IMG/VR virus record: IMGVR_UViG_3300005096_000098
Span: 1 to 37,469 of that record
Source: a virus
Strand: one strand, 5' to 3'
Length of the DNA stretch: 37,469 nucleotides
The first letter of the stretch is position 1, and every line of letters starts with the position of its first letter. The notes below the pieces were generated by a model. That model did no database searches and had not been told where the DNA came from. It was given only the letters and a program-made list of their open reading frames with translations. This document shows positions 1 to 6,304 of this stretch, piece after piece. Position numbers and translations under genes: made by a program.

Positions 1-48
1 TATCAAATTCCTGATAACATGACAACCTGAAAATAGATTGATATTGCG
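1..48. repeat. 48-bp contig terminal repeat, left copy
   Basis: These 48 bases are identical to bases 37422-37469. The repeat lies inside the divergent early promoter region: it contains the PL -35 and part of its -10, and PR begins two bases after it. The simplest reading is a circular or circularly permuted genome assembled with a short overlap, not a physical terminal repeat. Confidence 0.95.
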
Positions 49-49
49 C

Positions 50-78
50 TTGACTCTGGTGGTATCATTTGCTAGAAT
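50..78 (+). promoter_or_regulatory. Rightward early promoter PR
   Basis: TTGACT at 50-55, a 17-bp spacer, then TAGAAT at 73-78: five of six matches in each sigma-70 box. It precedes the rightward early genes from 116 on. A TATCA half-site (63-67) lies in the spacer and TGATA (39-43) lies upstream, so a regulator binding these would cover the promoter. It is back-to-back with PL across the contig ends. Confidence 0.8.
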
Positions 79-115
79 TCAGTTATCGAAGTTAACCAAC
101 AAGAGAGAAGACGAG

Positions 116-199
116 ATGTACTACGAGGAAATGCTGAAAGACGGAGTATGGTACTGCCGAACTCTGCCAAGAGGTAAATGGCGCAAGATTAATCCATAG
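116..199 (+). CDS. 27-residue basic leader peptide
   Basis: This is the first open reading frame after PR, with a purine-rich ribosome site (AAGAGAGAAG) about 6 bases before the ATG. It encodes 27 residues with three Trp/Tyr-rich patches and several Lys/Arg, and no known domain. Its place as the first translated unit of the early transcript suggests a real leader gene, but length alone cannot exclude chance. Confidence 0.45.
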   Translation: MYYEEMLKDGVWYCRTLPRGKWRKINP

Positions 200-280
200 G
201 CAAGGGAGCCAAACAGTCTGCCGGTGCTGTTTAAATAGCCGGTTAGAACTTTTAATGATTGAGCGGCGCGGAGAGGGTAA

Positions 281-586
281 ATGACAAACGGTGTTAGTTA
301 TAATGTTACATACGCGGTTGACGGGAAAGTCACCAAAGAATATATGCGGCTCAAAAAAGCAAGATATAGAGCAAAACACAGAGATAAGCATTTAGCTCAT
401 GAAGCAGTACAAACTGCAATCAGTAGAGGGAATCTTGTGCGAGGACGCTGCGAAGTTTGCGGAGAAGAAAACGCACACGCACACCATGACGACTACTCAA
501 AAAGACTAGATGTTAGATGGTTATGCAAGAAGCATCATTTAGAGCTACACAGGAAGTCAGGATTTGCGACCTGCCTCAATCATTAA
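281..586 (+). CDS. Small HNH-like zinc-binding protein
   Basis: A 101-residue protein of phage origin. The C-terminal half has CEVCG (about residue 58), then HAHHDDY, then WLCKKHHLELHR. Together these form a treble-clef layout: a CxxC pair, a His-rich strand and a Cys-x3-His. This is the core seen in many small phage HNH-fold proteins. The N-terminal half is basic. A GGAGAGG ribosome site lies just before the ATG. Whether it cuts DNA cannot be told, since the canonical catalytic His/Asn pair is not clear. It may be only a structural zinc domain that binds nucleic acid. Confidence 0.6.
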   Translation: MTNGVSYNVTYAVDGKVTKEYMRLKKARYRAKHRDKHLAHEAVQTAISRGNLVRGRCEVCGEENAHAHHDDYSKRLDVRWLCKKHHLELHRKSGFATCLNH

Positions 587-627
587 GAGTTTTAGCATCA
601 GAGCCAAAGGGCGATAACAGAGAGAGA

Positions 628-807
628 ATGAATATGAATCGAGATAATCATAGAGAAAGGCACGTTGAGCTACATAAAGCTCTTGATGAGCTGTTTGCTG
701 ATTTCATCACGCACTCAGGAACAGAGACATTTACCAAAGCTCCAATAATCTCATTAATAGAATGGTCACACGCTCAGACAATAGAGCCAGATCATGAGGA
801 AACATAA
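628..807 (+). CDS. Hypothetical protein, 59 aa
   Basis: A small, mostly helical protein rich in Glu, His and Arg at its N-terminus. The open frame extends upstream to 517, overlapping the HNH-like gene. However, the ribosome site (GAGAGA at about 621-627) points to the ATG at 628 or the one at 634. The stop TAA shares its last base with the next ATG (TAATG), which suggests translational coupling. No recognised domain. Confidence 0.6.
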   Translation: MNMNRDNHRERHVELHKALDELFADFITHSGTETFTKAPIISLIEWSHAQTIEPDHEET

Positions 808-1061
808 TGATAAAAAACCACACAACCCCCGCAGGGTTCGACCTGAACGCCTACACGCAGGAGCTATCAGCCATGCCATATGAAAAGCAGATGCAGGCTG
901 TAAGGGCGACTATAGGCTACGAGGACAGGATTATATTCCAAGCTGACGTAATCGAAGCCAGCTATCTAAAGTACCTTGAGCGCAGCCGTCATTGCCCTGA
1001 GCAGTGTTTGGATACGCTGAAAATTGAATTGGCTGAGAAACTGATTGCGGCTATTGGGTAA
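807..1061 (+). CDS. Hypothetical protein, 84 aa
   Basis: An 84-residue predicted helical protein, coupled by TAATG to the gene before it, with AGGAA as ribosome site. It has no membrane segment and no zinc motif. The N-terminal segment resembles many small early phage proteins with no assigned role. Its tight packing in the PR operon supports it being real. Confidence 0.65.
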   Translation: MIKNHTTPAGFDLNAYTQELSAMPYEKQMQAVRATIGYEDRIIFQADVIEASYLKYLERSRHCPEQCLDTLKIELAEKLIAAIG

Positions 1062-1085
1062 TACTTAAATTGACTGGAGAACGGA

Positions 1086-1448
1086 ATGGCAAAAAAGAAC
1101 ATTGTTTTGCTTGCAGAAGGCCATAGTGGCGAGACTGTGCAAATTGACACGGCGGCTAGTGAATCCGCGTTAAATGACTTGTTATGTGTTGGTGGTGAAT
1201 ATAACTTTAAAAATCAACCTGAGCGACTGAAATATATTGGTAAGCATAATGGCTGGCACCAATTTGAAAAGATAGGCGAACAGGGTGTGTGGTGCGAACT
1301 GCTTGATAGCGACCTGCATATGATTGAAGAAACCAAAGACAATAATATATTTTCAGAATGCGGATGCAGATTTGAAAACGATCACTCTAACGCTGTGGTT
1401 TTGTGTGAAGAATGTAGCAAGTTACCTTGCCACAATAGAGCCATATAA
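1086..1448 (+). CDS. Hypothetical protein with C-terminal Cys cluster
   Basis: A 120-residue protein. Residues 1-85 are a mixed alpha/beta region with no recognised domain. The last 35 residues hold CGCRF, then CEECSKLPC, five or six cysteines that could bind one or two zinc ions. TGGAGAAC precedes the ATG. The stop codon TAA lies inside ATATAAC, the outer box of the attC-like repeat that follows. Confidence 0.65.
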   Translation: MAKKNIVLLAEGHSGETVQIDTAASESALNDLLCVGGEYNFKNQPERLKYIGKHNGWHQFEKIGEQGVWCELLDSDLHMIEETKDNNIFSECGCRFENDHSNAVVLCEECSKLPCHNRAI

Positions 1449-1500
1449 CCAACAAGTTGAGCCGCCAGCCTTTCATGGTCGGCTCTAACGCAACTTAGAG
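1443..1500 (+). other. attC-like inverted repeat, degenerate
   Basis: ATATAAC (1443-1449) contains the stop codon of the preceding gene. The inner arms GTTGAGCCG (1456-1464) and CGGCTCTAAC (1480-1489) pair except for one extra A/T base in the right arm. The right outer box, CTTAGAG (1494-1500), does not match the left one well. An alternative pairing joins AAGTTG (1454-1459) with CAACTT (1491-1496). It shares the architecture of the clearer sites at 5564, 5935 and 33672, but could also be a plain mRNA hairpin. Confidence 0.35.
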
Positions 1501-1508
1501 AGAATGAG

Positions 1509-1718
1509 ATGAAAGCTATATTTTTTACAATGTACCTTATGTTCGGTGGAATTATGATCGGGCTTGCGCTAAATGCTTCCCACGAAAAATGTGGCACCCC
1601 CATATCTGTTGACTCTGAAACAATTTTATCAGCAGTAACGTGGCCTGCTTTGCTAGGTATGGCGCTTGTTATTGACAAAGATAACCTTGCAGAGACGCAA
1701 TGTGGTGGCGATAAATGA
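1509..1718 (+). CDS. Small membrane protein, two TM helices
   Basis: A 69-residue protein. A first hydrophobic segment covers about residues 3-23, a second about residues 40-57, with a short loop holding one Cys between them and a polar tail. AGAGAG lies upstream of the ATG. The stop overlaps the next start (ATGA). Function is unknown; small inner-membrane proteins in early operons often alter the host envelope or exclude other phages. Confidence 0.6.
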   Translation: MKAIFFTMYLMFGGIMIGLALNASHEKCGTPISVDSETILSAVTWPALLGMALVIDKDNLAETQCGGDK

Positions 1719-1855
1719 CAACCTACCGCGATGTACATAATGACAACTACTATCTGCCTGATGAAGAACCCGAATCAACCGAAGATCGCCTAGACCGTGA
1801 AGAGCGCAAGTTTGAGCAGCGGCGGGATGAAGAGGATTATGAAGATGAAGATTGA
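1715..1855 (+). CDS. Acidic 46-aa protein
   Basis: Starts at the ATG overlapping the stop of the membrane gene (ATGA). The 46 residues are very rich in Asp, Glu and Arg, and the tail is almost wholly Glu/Asp/Tyr. Such charge suggests a DNA mimic or a disordered protein, but this is only inference. It overlaps the beginning of the next gene by a few codons in another frame. Confidence 0.5.
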   Translation: MTTYRDVHNDNYYLPDEEPESTEDRLDREERKFEQRRDEEDYEDED

Positions 1856-2186
1856 GACCGTGAATAAGTTGATGGCAGATGCTTGCGGCATTGAAATAGA
1901 AACAAATGATGAATATCCAGATTTAGATAAGAGTCTTTACTATCAAGATTCAAGTGGGTTTGAGTACAACTGGACTATCGAAGACCCACGATGCAGGGAA
2001 GTTATTCGAGATAAGTTTGAGATAGTTACTTTCCCATTTGAGGGAAACGTCTGGAAATCTTTCACATTACCTTTTGATTTGGTAGCGGCGGAAAACTTCA
2101 GTAAAACAATAGCCGAAGCAGAGATAGCTTGCATAATGGCGATATGCGAAGAACTGGAGAATAATGATGATACTACAGATAAGTAA
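1839..2186 (+). CDS. Hypothetical protein, 115 aa
   Basis: The frame is open from 1797, but the best ribosome site (AGAGG at 1830-1834) serves the ATG at 1839 or 1845. The product is a soluble acidic alpha/beta protein with a central Tyr/Trp-rich part and a helical C-terminus ending in an Asp/Glu run. No domain is recognised. The last codons overlap the next small gene. Confidence 0.6.
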   Translation: MKMKIETVNKLMADACGIEIETNDEYPDLDKSLYYQDSSGFEYNWTIEDPRCREVIRDKFEIVTFPFEGNVWKSFTLPFDLVAAENFSKTIAEAEIACIMAICEELENNDDTTDK

Positions 2187-2334
2187 ACCAACCAGGCGTG
2201 AGAAGTTTCTGCTATCCCTAGTCATGGTCATCGGTGGCGGTAGAGGGCGATGTATGGTTTTTAGCCAGCATTTTCCCTTCTTTATCGGGCTGTACGGGGT
2301 TCTTGCTAATATATTTAAGTGGAGAGAGTTATGA
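2164..2334 (+). CDS. 56-aa basic/hydrophobic small protein
   Basis: ATG at 2164, inside the end of the previous gene. A basic N-terminus (KPTRREK) precedes a hydrophobic stretch, and a second hydrophobic stretch lies near the C-terminus. The stop overlaps the next start (TTATGA). The overlaps on both sides and the absence of other coding in this 150-base interval support a real gene, probably a membrane peptide. Confidence 0.45.
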   Translation: MMILQISKPTRREKFLLSLVMVIGGGRGRCMVFSQHFPFFIGLYGVLANIFKWREL

Positions 2335-2555
2335 CAGAAAGAGACAGACATTTGCTGAAAGCTGCTTATATTGAAGGATGGAAGGACGGTCTTAGTTATG
2401 AGGTGTATGGATTAACTGATTCTGATTTGAACACTCTAGCTAATTGCTGGATTGACGACGTTATTGCCGGCAACGGCGGAACAGTTAGTGAATATATTTG
2501 CCATGAGGCAGATGTAAAATTCCCAGAAAGTAACAAGCCAACTATGGTAAAATAA
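2331..2555 (+). CDS. Hypothetical acidic protein, 74 aa
   Basis: The ATG at 2331 is chosen over an upstream GTG because GGAGAG lies at the right distance and the preceding stop overlaps it. The product is soluble and acidic, with one helix-rich half (RHLLKAAYIEGWKDG) resembling a common small phage protein type with conserved YxxGW. No function is assigned. Confidence 0.6.
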   Translation: MTERDRHLLKAAYIEGWKDGLSYEVYGLTDSDLNTLANCWIDDVIAGNGGTVSEYICHEADVKFPESNKPTMVK

Positions 2556-2556
2556 A

Positions 2557-2583
2557 GGACACGGGGCTGCACACCCCGCGTCC
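2557..2583 (+). other. Strong GC-rich hairpin
   Basis: GGAC, one mismatch, CGGGG, a 7-base loop, CCCCG, one mismatch, GTCC. This would be a very stable RNA stem just after a stop codon, but no run of T follows, so it is not a classical intrinsic terminator. It may protect or process the early mRNA. Confidence 0.55.
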
Positions 2584-2612
2584 ACATCACCAGAAACAGA
2601 GAGGAGAATCTG

Positions 2613-2777
2613 ATGACTGCGGAAAATTATATCACAACATTTCAGCCCGTACTATCAGGGCGCTACAATGAATTACTAAAGCAAGCCACGTTCGGCGCTA
2701 AACTCGAAGAGTGGACAAGCCTTGAGGGGTTTCGTCCGAGACATTTCAGCATATCAAAACTACTGAGGATTAAATAA
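2613..2777 (+). CDS. Hypothetical protein, 54 aa
   Basis: A perfect ribosome site (GAGGAG, 6 bases from the ATG) and a TAATG overlap with the next gene mark this as real. The 54 residues form a small soluble basic protein with an aromatic-rich C-terminus (FRPRHFSISKLLR). No domain recognised. Confidence 0.6.
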   Translation: MTAENYITTFQPVLSGRYNELLKQATFGAKLEEWTSLEGFRPRHFSISKLLRIK

Positions 2778-3196
2778 TGGGAAACTGGACAACAGTACAT
2801 ATATCAGGCGCATGTGATAAAGAAGATGTCTCGGCGCTCAAGAAGTTTGTTAATACTGGTGATGATTGGAGTAAGTTCCATTGCCTATGTAATTCAGGCG
2901 GGCTATGCGGTCTTGGTGATTGGGCTACTGAAACAATAAGCGCATCGGGTAATCTTGCAGAGCGAGATTTTAGTGCTTCCGACGTTAAGGAAGCCATAGA
3001 AGATGCTTTGAAGAAAGCTCCATCATTAACGCTAAAGGTACATGTTGGCGGTGATTATGAATCACTTGAGTGCGTTGCTACCGTGAACTGCAAAGACGGA
3101 GAGGTGACGATTGATGAACCTGAAATAAAAGAGATTCCATCAATATCTCAAGGGCAGATTCAAGGCAATCTAATGAAAGCAATATACGGGCTTTGA
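2777..3196 (+). CDS. Hypothetical protein, 139 aa
   Basis: A soluble, acidic alpha/beta protein translationally coupled to the gene before it. It has a cluster around residues 36-50 (CLCNSGGLCGLGDWA) with three cysteines and many glycines, and a C-terminal beta-rich part. Similar proteins occur in phage early regions without a known role. No membrane segment or catalytic motif is evident. Confidence 0.65.
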   Translation: MGNWTTVHISGACDKEDVSALKKFVNTGDDWSKFHCLCNSGGLCGLGDWATETISASGNLAERDFSASDVKEAIEDALKKAPSLTLKVHVGGDYESLECVATVNCKDGEVTIDEPEIKEIPSISQGQIQGNLMKAIYGL

Positions 3197-3247
3197 GATG
3201 AATAATATATCGAGACATTTCCGGCTTAGTCGGTGGTGGTTAGTCAA

Positions 3248-3382
3248 ATGAATGAATTATTCTTTGCAAATTTAATTATATCTGCATTCTTCTTTATGAT
3301 TTCACTGCTGTTTCGTTTAAGACCTTACGCAGCAATACCATCGTTGGTGCTTGCAATAGTGTTTTTCTACTATGGGAGATGA
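3248..3382 (+). CDS. 44-aa two-helix membrane peptide
   Basis: ATG at 3248. Almost the entire sequence is hydrophobic: one TM segment at about residues 4-23, a short RLRPY turn, and a second at about 28-42. It overlaps the frame that follows. A 17-codon reading frame (3198-3251) ends on this start (AAATGA) and may be a coupling leader. Role unknown; the size fits an envelope-acting or exclusion peptide. Confidence 0.5.
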   Translation: MNELFFANLIISAFFFMISLLFRLRPYAAIPSLVLAIVFFYYGR

Positions 3383-3386
3383 CAAA

Positions 3387-3608
3387 ATGACCTGCATAAC
3401 CAAACAAACCCTAACGCTCTTAAACAAGATCAACGCAGTAGACCCTATGGCAGCGGCTAGTTATATGCTGATGCTGCTTGATAATAAGCCAAAACCGCTT
3501 TACTTCGATGAGAAGCCATACGATTTATCTGAGGCATTTCTGTGGAGGGCAACAAAGGAGGATTATGATTACTGGGATGATATTCACCAAAGGATAATCA
3601 ACCCATGA
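3387..3608 (+). CDS. Hypothetical protein, 73 aa
   Basis: ATG at 3387 with GGGAG 8 bases upstream; an alternative ATG is at 3372. The N-terminal half is helical, and the C-terminal half is rich in Asp, Tyr and Trp. Its stop overlaps the next start (ATGA). It sits two genes before recT in the same operon and resembles small unassigned phage proteins. Confidence 0.6.
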   Translation: MTCITKQTLTLLNKINAVDPMAAASYMLMLLDNKPKPLYFDEKPYDLSEAFLWRATKEDYDYWDDIHQRIINP

Positions 3609-3736
3609 GCCGCATCAAAACCCATTTACTAGACAAAGCCGAGGCAAAGCGTGTGTTGGCTGAAATGCAGGCTGAGCAGGACAGCTATGTTAAGCCTAAG
3701 AAATCAAAGAGAGAGAGAAGAAATCATGAGCAATGA
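3605..3736 (+). CDS. Basic 43-aa protein upstream of recT
   Basis: Starts at the ATGA overlap with the previous gene and ends 11 bases inside recT in another frame. Mostly one long charged helix with a strongly basic tail (KPKKSKRERR). It may simply couple translation into recT or bind nucleic acid. Confidence 0.5.
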   Translation: MSRIKTHLLDKAEAKRVLAEMQAEQDSYVKPKKSKRERRNHEQ

Positions 3737-4769
3737 ATTAGCTAAACAACTAACGTGGGAAGGCGTTGTTAATGAGGTTATGCCTCAGTTTAATCAGATT
3801 GCCGAGCGCGAGAAGCTTGTTATTTGGAAAGCCGAGAGCCAGTTTGCGCTACAAGCATTAAACAAAAACGACACGCTTGCAAAATGTAACCCACTCACGG
3901 TTCAAAGCGCGATCATTAATGTTGCCGCCGTTGGTCTTACCCTTAACCCTGTTGACGCTTACGCCTACCTTGTGCCAAGAAAAGGTGAATGTACGCTTGC
4001 CATCTCATTCAAGGGGCTGATTAAGGTCGCCACCGATGCAGGCGGCATTGCATGGGTTCGTGCTGAAGTTGTGAAGAAAGAAGATACCTTTGTCTTTAAA
4101 GGCGTGTCAGAGCTTCCTCAGCACGATATGCAGCCTTTTTCTGATCGTGGCGATACAGTTGGCGTTTACTGTGTCGCAAAGACCACAGAAGGCGATTATC
4201 TAGTCGATATTATGAGCAGTGAAGAGATTGCTAAAATTCGTGATTGCGCCATGACTAAAGCTGTATGGGATAAATGGCCTGATGAAATGTCAAAGAAAGC
4301 CATCATTAAGCGTGCTTCGAAGCAATGGCCTAGAACCGATACATCGCCAAGACTTCATAAAGCGATAGAAGTTATTAATGAGGTTGAAGGATTCGACCCA
4401 AACTACACAATTTACACTGAAGAACAGAAGAAGCATTTTGATTATCTTATTGAGAAAGAAGATGCTTACAACTACGCCCTTTTCATCAAGTCTATCAGTC
4501 AGGACATACAGACCGCGCTATTTAATAGCTTTGAAAAGGGCTTCAAAACAAAGAATAAAGACAAGTGCCGCAAATTATCAGCCGATGGTCATGAGATATT
4601 AAACTCGCTTATTGAGCAGGCAAATGAATTTTGCAGAGAAGGAGACGCCTTTGGCCTTGCTGAAACGATTACAGACTTAGGCGATGAAGGAAAGGCTATT
4701 TGGTGGCATGATGCTAGTGAAGAGACTAGAAAAGCAGCGACAGACCTAATGGCAACGGTGGAAGAATAA
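3726..4769 (+). CDS. recT: RecT-family single-strand annealing protein
   Basis: A recombinase of the RecT/Red-beta superfamily, which anneals complementary single strands during phage replication and recombination. The first 220 residues carry the RecT signature: an N-terminal helix, CNPLTVQSAIINVAAVGL, then the NPVDAYAYLVPRKGECTLAISFKGLI core, and a conserved KKAIIKRASK segment. About 120 further residues form a helical extension, making 347 residues against about 270 for Rac RecT. The true start is the ATG at 3726, after GAGAGAGAAG, not the upstream ATG at 3651. No RecE, lambda-exo or YqaJ nuclease gene is seen next to it, which is unusual. Confidence 0.92.
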   Translation: MSNELAKQLTWEGVVNEVMPQFNQIAEREKLVIWKAESQFALQALNKNDTLAKCNPLTVQSAIINVAAVGLTLNPVDAYAYLVPRKGECTLAISFKGLIKVATDAGGIAWVRAEVVKKEDTFVFKGVSELPQHDMQPFSDRGDTVGVYCVAKTTEGDYLVDIMSSEEIAKIRDCAMTKAVWDKWPDEMSKKAIIKRASKQWPRTDTSPRLHKAIEVINEVEGFDPNYTIYTEEQKKHFDYLIEKEDAYNYALFIKSISQDIQTALFNSFEKGFKTKNKDKCRKLSADGHEILNSLIEQANEFCREGDAFGLAETITDLGDEGKAIWWHDASEETRKAATDLMATVEE

Positions 4770-4945
4770 TGCCAAACAAGATAAAACACTCGCCAGAAAC
4801 CAGATGCCTATGCGCGTATTTATACTGGTTCTGCCGCAACAAAACTGGAAAAGGTGTGCGCGGTTTCCTTTCTCTGAGCCAGATAGAGAAGATCACCGGA
4901 GTTCCAGGCAGTAGCATAAGCAAAATATCCAGAGGTGTATTCTGA
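4769..4945 (+). CDS. Small HTH-like protein
   Basis: A 58-residue basic protein in TAATG overlap with recT and ATGA-type overlap with the next gene. The last 30 residues read like a helix-turn-helix (LSLSQIEKITGVPGSSISKI), with the Gly-Val-Pro turn and Ser/Ile pattern typical of recognition helices. It is too short for a full repressor, so it may be an accessory regulator. Confidence 0.6.
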   Translation: MPNKIKHSPETRCLCAYLYWFCRNKTGKGVRGFLSLSQIEKITGVPGSSISKISRGVF

Positions 4946-5163
4946 TGAAACCACTTGAAGAGCTATCCACAGAAGAACTAAGCCGCATCAGGGTTAAACA
5001 TGCTGCTAGTACGAAGAAGGATTCCTTCTCGGTCTTTTGCATCGGCCAGAAGAAGGCTGTGACTAAGCTGAATCACGACCCCTTGAGCAAGGAAGGGCGG
5101 AGGCTGGTGAATGAGGCGAAAGACAGGCTATGTTATCCAGAAGATGAAGGTGACTTATGGTGA
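4945..5163 (+). CDS. Hypothetical protein, 72 aa
   Basis: A helical soluble protein with a basic middle and an acidic tail ending YPEDEGDLW. A very similar tail (YPDEEDLF) is encoded by the tiny frame at 5522-5566. Acidic tails with a terminal aromatic residue can act as protein-docking peptides, as in SSB, but this is inference. No domain recognised. Confidence 0.6.
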   Translation: MKPLEELSTEELSRIRVKHAASTKKDSFSVFCIGQKKAVTKLNHDPLSKEGRRLVNEAKDRLCYPEDEGDLW

Positions 5164-5525
5164 AATTCGATAATATTAAAGTTGGCGACAAAGTGATGAT
5201 TCTCTCAGAAGTACGCATTGGATGGGGCGGCGGAAAATCATTTTGGATGCCTAAAACCGTAGATAAGGTTACACCAAAGCAATTTGTTGTTGGCAGTTCT
5301 CGTTATAAAAAGGAAACAGGTTCGGCTATTGGTGATTATTACTCAAAGAGCGCAAAGCTAATTGGTGAGGTGAAAGATGAGACAAAGGAAAGAAACGTCC
5401 TAGTTAGAAAACTGAATTACGCATACGAAATAAAGAAGATAATTGGAAAGGTAAAGGTGCCTCACGACCACGAAAATTTGCAAGAAATCCTAAGCAGATT
5501 AAGAGAAGTCAGCAAGCTACTATGA
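5157..5525 (+). CDS. Hypothetical protein with SH3-like N-terminus
   Basis: A 122-residue protein. Residues 1-60 look like a small beta-barrel (VGDKVMILSEVRIGWGGG... then VVGSSRYKK), as in KOW or SH3-type folds. The remaining half is a charged helical hairpin. It overlaps the previous gene by 7 bases. It could bind nucleic acid or a host protein; no family is firmly recognised. Confidence 0.6.
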   Translation: MVKFDNIKVGDKVMILSEVRIGWGGGKSFWMPKTVDKVTPKQFVVGSSRYKKETGSAIGDYYSKSAKLIGEVKDETKERNVLVRKLNYAYEIKKIIGKVKVPHDHENLQEILSRLREVSKLL

Positions 5526-5566
5526 AGGACAAGTTGACATATCCTGATGAAGAGGATTTGTTTTGA
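5522..5566 (+). CDS. 14-codon frame ending in attC-like box
   Basis: MKDKLTYPDEEDLF only. It is of interest because its tail repeats the end of the 4945-5163 product and its stop TGA lies in TGATAAC, the outer box of the repeat at 5564. It may be the remnant of a longer gene cut by cassette exchange. The evidence for expression is slight. Confidence 0.25.
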   Translation: MKDKLTYPDEEDLF

Positions 5567-5665
5567 TAACGACCACGCTCACGGGCGAATAAACGCCCAA
5601 CTGAGCATGAATTTTACAACGAAAGCCCGGCGCGTTTATTTGTCCGGTGGAGCTAATTGTTATGC
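5564..5665 (+). other. attC-like site 1
   Basis: Outer boxes TGATAAC (5564-5570) and GTTATGC (5659-5665) face each other. The arms contain GCTC on the left and its complement GAGC on the right, then perfect 9-base arms AATAAACGC (5588-5596) and GCGTTTATT (5632-5640). The arms differ in length by two bases, leaving unpaired bases. The start codon of the following gene lies inside GTTATGC, and its ribosome site (GGTGGAG) is within the right arm. At 102 bases it fits the size range of integron attC sites. Confidence 0.5.
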
Positions 5666-5940
5666 GTATTCTGCACCTAACACTTAAAAAGAAATGGTTT
5701 GACATGATCGCCAGCGGTGAAAAACGCGAAGAATACCGCGAAATGAAACCGTACTGGCATAAGCGACTTAACAACAAAGAATATGACGCTATACATTTCA
5801 GAAACGGGTACTCGAAAGATGCGCCAAACATGCTTGTAGAGCTGAAAGAAATTTGTTCTTCACTTGGCATTATTGAATGGGGCGCTCCTGAAAAAGAGTC
5901 TGTTTATATATTGCGATTAGGTAAGATTTTAGACGCATAA
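5662..5940 (+). CDS. ASCH-superfamily protein (DUF3850-like)
   Basis: A 92-residue protein resembling DUF3850 of the ASCH fold: LTLKKKWFDMIASGEKREEYR at the N-terminus, YWHKRL, IHFRNGY near the middle, and a closing VYILRLGKIL strand. ASCH proteins relate to PUA folds and are thought to bind RNA. The frame opens at a GTG (5647), but the ATG at 5662 matches the family start. The gene begins within one attC-like site and stops within the next (GCATAAC), exactly the arrangement of an integron gene cassette. Confidence 0.75.
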   Translation: MRILHLTLKKKWFDMIASGEKREEYREMKPYWHKRLNNKEYDAIHFRNGYSKDAPNMLVELKEICSSLGIIEWGAPEKESVYILRLGKILDA

Positions 5941-6022
5941 CGATAAAGATAAGTTGGCGCACAACCAAGCAAATCAGAAAACCAGCGGCGTATAACCGCT
6001 CAACTTAATTGCCTTGTTATGT
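5935..6022 (+). other. attC-like site 2 (best example)
   Basis: Outer boxes GCATAAC (5935-5941) and GTTATGT (6016-6022). Each is separated by exactly 8 unpaired bases from inner arms TAAGTTG-GCG (5950-5959) and CGC-T-CAACTTA (5997-6007). The right arm carries one extra base (T6000). Symmetric spacers plus one extrahelical base are the structural hallmark of attC sites. The stop TAA of the preceding gene lies in the left box. In classic cassettes the extra base is in the left arm, so orientation relative to the genes may be reversed. Confidence 0.55.
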
Positions 6023-6041
6023 GCAGGGCTGGAGTAAAAAA

Positions 6042-6230
6042 ATGAATTGGTTAATAACTTATACGCAAGACACTGGCGGACAGATTAAATATGCAAATGA
6101 GATTACACCTATGAGACCAGGTTACTGGTTATCTGATATGCTCAATACCTATCAAGATGCTGAAACAATTTTACATAGTGCGATTGAGATTACAGACGAA
6201 GAGTACGACTCTTTAATTAATATTATTTAG
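6042..6230 (+). CDS. Hypothetical protein, 62 aa, cassette-like
   Basis: The ATG at 6042 follows GGAG and is preferred to the ATG at 6009, which lies in the attC-like arm. The product is a small acidic soluble protein (YTQDTGGQIKYANEI... ending EEYDSLINII), with no family recognised. Its stop TAG is two bases before GCCTAAC, a perfect integron-type RYYYAAC box. It is thus the second gene flanked by such repeats. Confidence 0.6.
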   Translation: MNWLITYTQDTGGQIKYANEITPMRPGYWLSDMLNTYQDAETILHSAIEITDEEYDSLINII

Positions 6231-6231
6231 C

Positions 6232-6304
6232 GCCTAACAGTGTAATAGGCCGACGTCCGTAATATTGGAATATGCAGAACCGATGAAATCAAAGACGCTT
6301 AGGC
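6232..6304 (+). other. attC-like site 3, decayed
   Basis: GCCTAAC (6232-6238) is a textbook left box. The only opposing box is CTTAGGC (6298-6304), with one mismatch to GTTAGGC. No convincing inner arms are present, and the next gene begins at 6283, inside it. It may mark the broken end of a small cassette array. Confidence 0.25.

Noticed and set aside
1-48. A physical 48-bp direct terminal repeat as in T7-like genomes
   Set aside because: The repeat lies inside the PL promoter and next to PR. A packaging end there would split the control region, and the terminase/portal set is P22-like, which packages by headful. An assembly overlap explains it better.
2557-2583. Rho-independent terminator in the PR operon
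   Set aside because: The stem is strong but no T run follows, and closely spaced genes continue directly after it.
3651-3725. RecT start at 3651
   Set aside because: The extra 25 residues are unlike the family, overlap the preceding 43-residue gene in another frame, and lack a ribosome site.
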